Assembly (NCBI GenBank): GCA_038227745.1
Contig: JBBRPS010000621.1
Location: forward strand, 1-6,392
DNA length: 6,392 nucleotides
From: DASPXY01 sp038227745
Lineage (GTDB): Bacteria; Planctomycetota; Planctomycetia; Gemmatales; Gemmataceae
Reading direction: 5' to 3'
The translations under genes and the position numbers were made by a program. The notes beneath the pieces were generated by a model that saw nothing but the letters and a program-made list of their open reading frames with translations, was not told where the DNA came from and did not search any database. Each line of letters begins with the position of its first letter. Positions within the stretch are counted from its first letter, which is position 1. Below, piece after piece: positions 1 to 5,689 of this stretch.

Positions 1-1882
1 GATGGTCGATCCGCGCCGCCTGCGAGCGGCGCCGGTCCTCTTCCTGTCCGTAGCCGGTCATCGCGATCAGCAGCATGCCCTCGTCGCCCGCCTCCGCGCG
101 CAGCTGCCGGGCCACCTCGTAGCCGGTCATGCCGGGCAGGCCGATGTCCAGCAGCACGACGCGGAACTGCCCGCGCCGCGCCAGCTCGACGGCGGACGGG
201 CCGTCGTAGGCCACCGTGACGTCGTGGCCCCACAGCCGCAGCAGCATGGCGACGCTGTCCGCCGAATCGCGGTTGTCGTCCACGACCAGCACGCGGAACG
301 CCGTCCGCGCCCCGGCCCCTCCCCCCTGCCCCGCCTCGGCCCCCGCCCGGCCCGGCGCGCCGGCCCGCACCGGCAGGCGGACGATGAACTCACTGCCCTT
401 CTCCAGGCCGTCGCTCTGCGCCTCGACCACGCCGCCGTGCAGCTCCACCAGCGCCCGCACCAGCGTCAGGCCGATGCCCAGGCCGCCCTGCGAGCGCCCC
501 AGGTTGCGCTCCGCCTGCAGGAACAGGTCGAAGATGCGCGGCAGCATCGCGGGGGCGATGCCGGTGCCGTTGTCGCCGACACGCACCACCGCCTGGTCGC
601 CATCGCGCTCGGCCGTCAGGCGGATGCGGCCGCCGCGCTCGGTGTACTTGGCGGCGTTGTTCAGGAGGTTCGCCAGCGCCTGGCCCAGCCGCGTCGCGTC
701 GCCCTCCAGCCACACCGGCTCGGCGGGCAGCGTCACCGCCAGCTCGTGCCCCTGCGCGTCGATCAGCGGCCGGCTCGTCTCGACCGCGCGGGCGACCACC
801 GCCGTCAGTTCGACCGGCTCGACGCGCAACTGGACTTTGCCGCGCGTGATGCGCGAGACGTCCAGGAGGTCGTCCACCAGGCGCGTCAGGTGCTGCACCT
901 GGCGGTCGATCATCTCGCCGGAGCGGCGCAGGTCGGCGTCGTGCGGCGCCTTGAGCCGCAGGACATGGCAGGCGTTGCGGATCGGCGCCAGGGGGTTGCG
1001 CAGCTCGTGGCCGAGCACCGCCAGGAACTCGTCCTTGCGCCGGTCCGCCTGGGCCAGTTCCGCCAGGCGCCGCCGCAGCTCGTCTTCCAGGCACTTCCGT
1101 TCCGTGATGTCCCGGTCGTTCACGACGAGGGCGGCGACGGCTGGGTCGTGCAGGAGGTTCGTGCCGGTACCCTCCAGCCAGCGCCACGAGCCGTCCTTGT
1201 GGCGCAGGCGGTACTGCATCGTCACGCGGCCGCCCGGCTCGCACAGCAGCCGGCCCAGCAACTCCCGGGCGGCCGGGGCGTCCTCGGGGTGGATCAGGTC
1301 GAAGCCGTTACGGCCGATCAGTTCGGCGGGGCCGTGGCCGAGGGTGCGTGCGGCGGCGGAGCTGCTATCGAGGATGGTGCCGTCGGCGGCCATGAGCGTG
1401 ATGCCGTCCCAGCTGTTCTCCACCAGGGCGCGGAAGCGCTCCGCGCTGGCCCGCAGCGCGTCCTCGGCGCGCCGCCGTTCGCTGAGGTCGCGCGTCACCT
1501 TGGCGAAGCCGCGGAGGTTGCCGGCGTGGTCGCGCAGGGCCGTTGTCACGCCGGTCACCCAGAGGCGGCTGCCGTCCTTGCGGACGACGAAGCGGTCGTC
1601 GCTGGCGCGCCCCCGCGCCGCCGCCGTTTGCAGCTCCTTCTCCGGCTCGCCGCGCTCCACCTCCTCGGCGGTGAAGAAGCGCGCGAGCGGCTGGCCGACG
1701 ATCTCCGCCTCCGCGTAGCCGAGGATGGCCTCGGCGCCGGCGTTCCAGCTGGCGACGCACCCCTGGACGTCGAGGAAGAAAATGGCGTAATCCTTCACGC
1801 ACTCCATGAATAGGCGGTACTGCTCCTCGACCGTCCTCGGTGTCTGTGCGGGCGCCAAATCCCTCGATGCCTCTTGCCCCAT
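1..1882 (-). CDS. Hybrid sensor histidine kinase (PAS-PAS-HisKA-HATPase-REC), C-terminus cut by window edge
   Basis: This is a cytosolic two-component kinase that would autophosphorylate on His and pass the phosphate to its own receiver. Reading the minus strand from ATG 1882 gives 627 codons without a stop to the window edge. PAS 1 lies at about residues 22-136 and PAS 2 at about 145-263, followed by a short charged linker. HisKA contains the H box GHELRNPLAP with His292. The ATPase domain has an N box (NLLNNAAKYT, 405-414), a G1 box (DNGTGI, from 437) and a G2 box (GGLGIGL, 466-472). After a Gly/Ala-rich linker (507-527) the receiver shows acidic Asp535/Asp536, phospho-acceptor Asp579 in LLDIGLPGMTGYEV, and the conserved Thr of AMTGYG. 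The receiver's conserved Lys should lie just past position 1. I see no membrane segment or signal peptide. A separate response regulator may lie outside the window. The long plus-strand reading frame over the same bases is antisense shadow. Confidence 0.95.
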   Translation of the reverse strand, partial: MGQEASRDLAPAQTPRTVEEQYRLFMECVKDYAIFFLDVQGCVASWNAGAEAILGYAEAEIVGQPLARFFTAEEVERGEPEKELQTAAARGRASDDRFVVRKDGSRLWVTGVTTALRDHAGNLRGFAKVTRDLSERRRAEDALRASAERFRALVENSWDGITLMAADGTILDSSSAAARTLGHGPAELIGRNGFDLIHPEDAPAARELLGRLLCEPGGRVTMQYRLRHKDGSWRWLEGTGTNLLHDPAVAALVVNDRDITERKCLEDELRRRLAELAQADRRKDEFLAVLGHELRNPLAPIRNACHVLRLKAPHDADLRRSGEMIDRQVQHLTRLVDDLLDVSRITRGKVQLRVEPVELTAVVARAVETSRPLIDAQGHELAVTLPAEPVWLEGDATRLGQALANLLNNAAKYTERGGRIRLTAERDGDQAVVRVGDNGTGIAPAMLPRIFDLFLQAERNLGRSQGGLGIGLTLVRALVELHGGVVEAQSDGLEKGSEFIVRLPVRAGAPGRAGAEAGQGGGAGARTAFRVLVVDDNRDSADSVAMLLRLWGHDVTVAYDGPSAVELARRGQFRVVLLDIGLPGMTGYEVARQLRAEAGDEGMLLIAMTGYGQEEDRRRSQAARIDH

Positions 1883-1890
1883 ACAGGCAG

Positions 1891-1897
1891 CTCCTCT
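1891..1897 (-). promoter_or_regulatory. Ribosome binding site deciding the kinase start
   Basis: On the minus strand AGAGGAG lies 8 nt before ATG 1882. An in-frame ATG at 1954 would add 24 residues, but it has no Shine-Dalgarno sequence, is directly preceded by an in-frame TGA, and sits almost at the -10 element of the candidate promoter. Position 1882 is therefore preferred. Confidence 0.75.
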
Positions 1898-1972
1898 GTT
1901 GCGCTGGTCGCCGTGCGCGCCGGTGGCTGTCCCGCGCCACCCGTCGGCATTCATTCAGGTCATGAAGATATG

Positions 1973-2000
1973 ATTTTACCCGATGGCGTGCGCGCCGCAA
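1973..2000 (-). promoter_or_regulatory. Candidate sigma-70-type promoter for the histidine kinase
   Basis: The only A/T-rich island in this intergenic stretch (about 1950-1980) holds a minus-strand TAAAAT (1973-1978), one mismatch from the -10 consensus. A weak -35 candidate, TTGCGG (1995-2000), lies 16 nt upstream. The start point would fall near 1966, giving a leader of about 85 nt before ATG 1882. Planctomycete promoters are poorly defined, so this rests on consensus resemblance and location only. Confidence 0.35.
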
Positions 2001-2131
2001 GGAGTCGGGTGCCCTGTCGGCCTGGACCGTGGACAACGGGAGAGGCCGCTCGGCAGGCGCGCGGGCTCCCGGCGAGCGGTTTGCCGTCGCTGAGGAAGGG
2101 GTTTTCGCCGGGGAAACGAGAGGATGGAGGC

Positions 2132-2204
2132 TGTGCCACGGGTTGGCCGCCCCGGGGGCCTGTGGGGCGAGGAGAGACGTTCGGGACGGCCAACCTGTGG
2201 GACA
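2132..2204. repeat. Large imperfect inverted repeat, 18-nt arms
   Basis: Arms at 2132-2149 and 2187-2204 match in 17 of 18 positions if one G-U wobble (2140/2196) is allowed; the exception is a G-G mismatch (2135/2201). The core is GGTTGGCCG against CGGCCAACC. The 37-nt loop is G/C-rich and contains CCCCGGGGG, so it can fold further. No T-run follows on either strand, so an ordinary rho-independent terminator is unlikely. It could be a structured 3' end of the 114-residue gene's transcript, a small RNA, or a repeat-family palindrome. Confidence 0.7.
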
Positions 2205-2270
2205 ACCGCCGCCTTGTTCAGGCGGGATTCGGAAAGAGGGCCGCAGTCAGGGGCCGCGGGCTTTGTCGTT

Positions 2271-2615
2271 TCACTTCTCTTCGCCGCTGGTCCGACGTTG
2301 GGCCTCTTGCGGCGGCGGCCGGTCCGGGCCGGGTGCGGACGGCGGCTGCCCGAGCAACTGACGCATGATGGCGGCGACTTCCTCGGCCTGGATGCGGACG
2401 CCGGCCGTGGTTCGGATGTGTCGGGCCAGGGCCTCGGCATCGATCTCGTTGCCGTATTCCGTCAGGCCGTCCTGCACTGCCTTGATCTTGGCGACAGACT
2501 CGGGGGGCATTTCTCCGGGCGGCGCCGGGGGCATGGCCGCCTCCGCGGGCAGGGTACTGCCCTGCCCCGCCGCGGCGGCCGCCGTTGCGCCCGCGTGTTT
2601 TTCGACTTCAGACAT
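2271..2615 (-). CDS. Small hypothetical protein with helical, HTH-like core (114 aa)
   Basis: The start ATG 2615 is supported by AAAGGA (2623-2628) 7 nt upstream, and the gene ends in TGA at 2271-2273. The first 40 residues are Ala/Pro-rich and probably disordered. Residues about 40-89 look folded and amphipathic, running from VAKIKAVQDGL through YGNEIDAEALARHI to VRIQAEEVAAIMRQLL. This resembles the pattern of short planctomycete proteins in which an alpha-helical, winged-helix-like segment is followed by a second helix pair, but I recognise no named family. The tail (90-114) is Pro/Glu/Arg-rich. It has no signal peptide or membrane segment, so it is presumably cytoplasmic. It lies 42 bp downstream of the proline-rich small gene, so co-transcription is likely. 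A DNA- or protein-binding role is only a guess. Confidence 0.75.
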   Translation of the reverse strand: MSEVEKHAGATAAAAAGQGSTLPAEAAMPPAPPGEMPPESVAKIKAVQDGLTEYGNEIDAEALARHIRTTAGVRIQAEEVAAIMRQLLGQPPSAPGPDRPPPQEAQRRTSGEEK

Positions 2616-2657
2616 CGACGTATCCTTTCTTTCGGGCGGGTGCGGCCGCAGGGCCGC

Positions 2658-2834
2658 TCAATCGAACAGGGGCGGCGGCGGCGCCTCGGGCGACGGGGAC
2701 CGCGGGGCGCTGGGCGGCGGGGCCATCGGCTGCTCAGGCGTCAGACCGGGCCGCGAAGGCACCTGTTCGGGCCGGGGCGGCGGCGACGGCTTGGCGGGCG
2801 GGTCGTTCGGGCAAGGGGCCGGGTTATCGGGCAT
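2658..2834 (-). CDS. Proline-rich small protein (58 aa), unrecognised
   Basis: The minus strand from ATG 2834 to TGA 2658-2660 encodes 58 residues, 25 of them proline, opening MPDNPAPCPNDPP and closing EAPPPPLFD. Support for a real gene is the Shine-Dalgarno-like AAGGCGG at 2842-2848, 7 nt before the ATG, G/C-rich third positions, and its placement in a gene-sized gap between two minus-strand genes. It has one Cys and almost no hydrophobic residues, so it should be disordered. Nothing indicates a function; a polyproline ligand or linker-like peptide is possible. Against it, any G/C-rich sequence can yield proline-rich frames by chance. It may be the first gene of a two-gene unit with the 114-residue protein. 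Confidence 0.5.
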   Translation of the reverse strand: MPDNPAPCPNDPPAKPSPPPRPEQVPSRPGLTPEQPMAPPPSAPRSPSPEAPPPPLFD

Positions 2835-2873
2835 CGGGAAACCGCCTTTCGCGATGGAGAAATAAGGGGAAGG

Positions 2874-2893
2874 GCCGGCGCCAGCGCGCCGGC
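2874..2893 (-). terminator. Possible terminator downstream of the glutamine synthetase gene
   Basis: GCCGGCGC and GCGCCGGC form a perfect 8-bp stem around a 4-nt loop. On the minus strand it is followed by a pyrimidine stretch containing TTCCCCTTATTT. It lies about 100 nt past the stop at 2991 and 40 nt before the start of the proline-rich gene, so it would separate two transcription units. The T-tract is interrupted, which lowers confidence. Confidence 0.45.
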
Positions 2894-2990
2894 ATCAAGA
2901 GATGGTGATGCAAACGCAGTGCCGCCCCGGCGTGCGGGACGGGTTCCCGGAGCGAGGGCGTTCCCTTGGCCGGGATGTCCCAGGGACCCA

Positions 2991-4325
2991 TCAATAGCGT
3001 TCCAGCAAGAGAGCGACCTCGTCGGCGAGCTGGGCGCCCTTTAGCGCCTCCCACTCCGCCCGGCGCACGGCGAGGAAGGCGCGCGTCAGCTCCGCCCCCA
3101 GCTCGGTGCGCAGCACGGCGTCGGCGGTCAACTGGCCGATGGACTCGCCGAGGGACGCCGGCAGCGGGTCAATGCCGCGCTCGCGCCGCGCGCCCTCGGG
3201 CAGGTGCCCTGGATCGACGGCGACCGGCGCGCCGGGGTCGAGGTCGCGGCGAACGCCGTCCAGCCCGGCGGCGATGACGGCGCCGAGGGCCAGGTACGGG
3301 TTGGCGGAGGCGTCCACGGTCTTCAATTCCAGGTGCGTCGGGCCGGGGCCGGTGGGGGCGCTGGGGACGCGCACCGCCGCCTCGCGGTTGTCCACGCCCC
3401 AGCAGCGGAAGGCGCCACTCAACAAGTGCGGGCGGATGCGGCGGTACGAGTTGGGGCTGGGCGTGGTGACGGCCATCAGTGCGGGCAGGTGCTCCAGCAG
3501 ACCGCCGATGAAGGCCCGTGCCGTCCGCGACAGCCCCGCCGCCCCGTTCGCGTCGGGCAGGAGGTTGTGCCCCTCGCGCCACAGGCTCAGGTGCAGGTGG
3601 CAGCCGCTGCCGGCCCTGTCGGCGAAGACCTTCGGCAGGAACGACGCCTTGAGGCCGTGGCGGGCGGCGACGGCGTGGACCGTCTCACGGAAGGCGACCT
3701 GCCGGTCGGCCGCCTTCAGGGCGTTCGTGTAGCGCACGGAGATCTTGTGCTGTCCGGGGCCGGACTCCGGGTAGTACAGCTCGACGGGGATGCTCTGCGC
3801 CAGCAGGTCGGCGATGACATCGTCGATAACAGCGCGGCCGGCGTCGATGGCGCGGGTGGCGGCGAAGACCGTGTCGTCGGCGGGGGCGAAGCCGTCGGCC
3901 GTGGGGCGGAGGAGGTAGAATTCGTTCTCGAAGGCGGCCATGACCTCGAGGCCCTCACGGGCCGCCTCGGCGGTCATGCGGCGGAGGAAGTCGCGCGGGC
4001 ACAGCGGCCAGGGCTTGCCCCCCTGGCGCATGTCGCCCAGGACGCGGGCGTGGCCGGGGACGTAGGGCAGGACGGTCAGGGTGGACCAGTCGGGCACGAG
4101 GCGCACCTCGCCGACGGGGCCGAGGCCGCTGTCGGGGGCGATGGTGTCGGAGGTGGCGGGGACGGCCTGCTGCGCCGCCGCGATGCCGACGCCGTGCTCC
4201 GCGTGGTCCCACAGCGCGCGCACGTGGACCGCCTTGGCGCGGAGGACGTTGGCGTTGTCGCACCAGGTGACGCGCACCAGGCGGACGCCGGAGGTTTCGA
4301 GGGACTGCAGGAGTTCCGCGATCAT
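2991..4325 (-). CDS. Glutamine synthetase family protein (GlnA/PuuA-like, 444 aa)
   Basis: The protein belongs to the GS-I-type superfamily, which joins ammonia or an amine to the gamma-carboxyl of glutamate using ATP; its length matches the short GS-I form. The N-terminal beta-grasp domain is about residues 10-95. Catalytic landmarks are ENEF (Glu133, Glu135), ESGPGQH (Glu187), GSGCHLH (His243), NSYRR (292-296), DNREAAVR (Arg314, Arg319) and HLELKTVDASANPYL (Glu333). By known E. coli structural roles these supply five of the six metal ligands. The sixth, normally Glu in GQHEI, is Lys194 here. Lys335 replaces the usual Arg after the last Glu, as in some GS-like proteins. The adenylylated-Tyr loop is absent, so GlnE-type control is unlikely. 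An in-frame TGA seven codons upstream makes ATG 4325 the first possible start; it lacks a clear Shine-Dalgarno site. The substrate is uncertain: PuuA-like gamma-glutamylation of an amine is as likely as glutamine synthesis. Confidence 0.9.
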   Translation of the reverse strand: MIAELLQSLETSGVRLVRVTWCDNANVLRAKAVHVRALWDHAEHGVGIAAAQQAVPATSDTIAPDSGLGPVGEVRLVPDWSTLTVLPYVPGHARVLGDMRQGGKPWPLCPRDFLRRMTAEAAREGLEVMAAFENEFYLLRPTADGFAPADDTVFAATRAIDAGRAVIDDVIADLLAQSIPVELYYPESGPGQHKISVRYTNALKAADRQVAFRETVHAVAARHGLKASFLPKVFADRAGSGCHLHLSLWREGHNLLPDANGAAGLSRTARAFIGGLLEHLPALMAVTTPSPNSYRRIRPHLLSGAFRCWGVDNREAAVRVPSAPTGPGPTHLELKTVDASANPYLALGAVIAAGLDGVRRDLDPGAPVAVDPGHLPEGARRERGIDPLPASLGESIGQLTADAVLRTELGAELTRAFLAVRRAEWEALKGAQLADEVALLLERY

Positions 4326-4355
4326 GCGCTCGGCCCGGGGTCAGGGGGAAGGGAA

Positions 4356-4383
4356 AAGCCCACGGGTTGCCACCCGTGGGCTT
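4356..4383 (-). terminator. Rho-independent terminator-like hairpin after the aldo/keto reductase
   Basis: AAGCCCACGGG and CCCGTGGGCTT form a perfect 11-bp stem around a 6-nt loop. On the minus strand the stem runs into TTTT and then a C/T-rich run. It begins 12 nt past the reductase stop codon, as expected for its terminator. It also lies only 30 nt before ATG 4325 of the glutamine synthetase gene, so it forms part of that gene's upstream region and could attenuate read-through. The palindrome might also be one copy of a genome-wide repeat family; only one copy is visible here. Confidence 0.75.
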
Positions 4384-4395
4384 GAGGGTCATCTC

Positions 4396-5208
4396 TCACC
4401 CCTGCACGTCCTTCTCCGTCAGCCCGTGCTGCGCCCGGTGATAGGGGCCATCGAAGAGTTGCGTGGACTTGAAGCGTTCGTGACGGCCGTCGCCGGCCAC
4501 CGCCCGCACGCGCGCGATCAGCTTCTCCAGCGCCCTCGCGTCCAGCGCCGGGAACCTGCGGGCGATCTCCAGGTCCTGACGCAGCACCTTCATCGAGTCG
4601 ATGCCGACCACCAGGCTGGCGATGCGCTGGCTCAGCGAGTAGTTGATCGCCTCCTGCGGCGTGCAGACCTTGGCGGCGACGAAGCGGCCGCGGCCGTCGC
4701 TGCCGCCGCCCAGGCTCTTCATGCCGATCACGCCGATCTCGCGCTTCAGCGCCTCCGGGATCACCCGCCGCGCGAAGCTGCGGTAGTGATAGTCCAGAAC
4801 GTTGATCGGCATCTGCACGGTGTCCCATTGATGGCGCGTGAGCATGCTCAGGTGGATGTCGGGCGACTTGTGGCCGGTAAAGCCGATGAAGCGGACCTTG
4901 CCCTCTTTCTGCGCCCGCAGCGCCTCGCGCAGGGCGCCCCGCTCAATGACCCAATCCGGATCGTTGTCATAATTGATTTCGTGAAACTGCCACAGGTCGA
5001 GGTGGTCGGTCTGTAGGCGCCGCAGGCTGTCCTCGAGGTGCTGGCGCGTGCCCTTGGCATCGCGGGCGCAGTTCTTGGTCATCAGGAAGACGCGCTTGCG
5101 GCGGCCGCCGCTCGCCAGCGCCTTGCCCATGACCGACTCGCTGCGGCCGTCGTGGTAGTCCCAGGCGTTGTCGAAGAAGGTGAGGCCCTCGTCGATAATA
5201 ATCCCCAC
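4396..5208 (-). pseudogene. Aldo/keto reductase, N-terminus missing
   Basis: This is an NAD(P)H-dependent oxidoreductase of the AKR TIM-barrel family. Homology-like sequence begins at IDEGLTFFDNAWDYHDG and continues to the TGA at 4396-4398. The catalytic tetrad is present: Asp in FFDNA, Tyr in WDYHDG, Lys in FLMTKN and His in LWQFHEI. Further family signatures are SLRRLQTDHLDL, GKVRFIGFTGHK, DTVQMPINVLD and IGVIGMKSLGGG. Intact members start with a segment of about 45 residues carrying RxLGRTG and LGLGG motifs and the first barrel strand; this is absent in all three minus-strand frames upstream of about 5200. The frame stays open upstream to 6273, but that stretch is shadow of the plus-strand genes. 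GTG 5208 and GTG 5217 are the nearest starts, and neither has a well-placed ribosome binding site. It is probably a 5'-truncated pseudogene, although a shortened product cannot be excluded. Confidence 0.8.
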
Positions 5209-5222
5209 CCTCCCCACTTTTC

Positions 5223-5252
5223 CTGACAAACTTCCTTCGCCCCGCGCATAGC
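5223..5252 (+). promoter_or_regulatory. Weak candidate promoter for the zinc-finger gene
   Basis: CTGACA (5223-5228) matches the -35 consensus in 5 of 6 positions, and CATAGC (5247-5252), 18 nt later, is a poor -10. It begins about 15 bp past the point where reductase similarity ends, in a local A/T-richer patch, which fits a leader that came in with the plus-strand gene. The call rests on consensus resemblance only. Confidence 0.22.
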
Positions 5253-5338
5253 CCGTAGTAGTAGCCCCGCCGCCCGGGGCCCGCGGACGCGCCCCGGCGT
5301 GCGCCGGAAGCGAACCCTCGCCGCACTGGAGCGCTCCC

Positions 5339-5689
5339 GTGAGCGAAGCGACGGCCTGCCCCGACGCGCGCCTGCTGGCCCGGCTGGTGCTCGGCAAGCT
5401 CTCCCGGCTCGACGCCGGGCCGCTGGAAGAGCACCTGGCCCACTGCCCGCGTTGCGCCGAGCGGGCCGGCGGGCTGCCGGACGACGACCCGCTCGTGCGG
5501 GCCCTGCGGGCCGGCTCGCCGCTGTTGCAAGGCCCCCACGCCCCCGCCGTCCACCGCCTCATCGAGCGGCTGTGCCGGCCGGGGCCGGGGTCCCGGGGCA
5601 GGACGCCAACTCGACCGAATAGGCCCCGTTCCCCAACCGCACCGAACATCCCCGGCGCCCCCGGAGAACCCAGGAGATGCGACCCATGA
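5339..5689 (+). pseudogene. Zinc-finger N-terminus of a Ser/Thr-kinase-type protein, rest missing
   Basis: GTG 5339 is preceded by GGAG (5328-5331) with 7-nt spacing and opens a 116-residue frame. The first 79 residues match the small domain found at the N-terminus of many planctomycete Ser/Thr kinases and WD40 proteins. It has Cys7 in the CPD motif, then a helix, then H-x3-C-x2-C (His32, Cys36, Cys39) as in anti-sigma-type zinc fingers, then the typical helix VHRLIERLC. In the usual proteins a protein kinase domain starting near GxGGMGVV follows. Here residues 80-116 are low-complexity Pro/Arg/Gly without resemblance, the frame ends at TGA 5687-5689, and no kinase motif appears in any plus-strand frame downstream. 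It is therefore probably the 5' remnant of such a gene joined to another gene's leader. A stand-alone zinc-binding peptide is less likely. Confidence 0.65.
5672..5676 (+). promoter_or_regulatory. Ribosome binding site for ATG 5686
   Basis: AGGAG lies 9 nt before ATG 5686. This ATG overlaps the TGA of the preceding frame as ATGA. The site is better than anything upstream of GTG 5708, so translation of the Ig-like gene most likely began at 5686, in a frame one base off from the Ig-like domain. Confidence 0.6.

Larger units (their letters stand above)
1883..2270. other. Gene-free intergenic region rich in inverted repeats
   Basis: I see no credible gene in these 388 bases; the reading frames that cross it have low-complexity, Arg/Pro/Gly-rich translations typical of shadow frames. 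It holds the kinase promoter candidate and leader (1883-2000) and several inverted repeats. These are a 7-bp pair at 2046-2052/2073-2079, the large repeat at 2132-2204, and a 6-bp stem with a 5-nt loop at 2209-2225. The last lies 46 nt past the stop of the 114-residue gene and has no T-tract. The sequence GAGCGGTTTGC at 2074-2084 recurs at 6284-6294 inside the right-end repeat element. Confidence 0.6.

Noticed and set aside
2..1813. Long plus-strand open frame of 603 codons
   Set aside because: It is antisense to the histidine kinase, whose motifs are unmistakable. Its translation is Arg/Ala/Gln/His-rich without domain signatures, which is usual opposite G/C-rich genes.
1976..2440. 154-codon minus-strand frame overlapping the 114-residue gene
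   Set aside because: Its Ser/Arg/Pro-rich shadow composition and start inside a better-supported gene argue against it.
2978..2990. GTCCC-A-GGGAC palindrome just after the glutamine synthetase stop, as terminator
   Set aside because: The 1-nt centre leaves too short a stem once a loop is allowed, and no T-run follows. The hairpin at 2874-2893 is the better candidate.
2824..3054. 76-codon minus-strand frame between the glutamine synthetase gene and the proline-rich gene
   Set aside because: It begins inside the synthetase gene and crosses the terminator-like hairpin. Composition is Arg/Pro/His-rich with no motif.
3204..4385. Plus-strand open frame of 393 codons
   Set aside because: It is a shadow opposite the glutamine synthetase gene; its Gly/Val/Asp-rich composition mirrors G/C-biased third positions.
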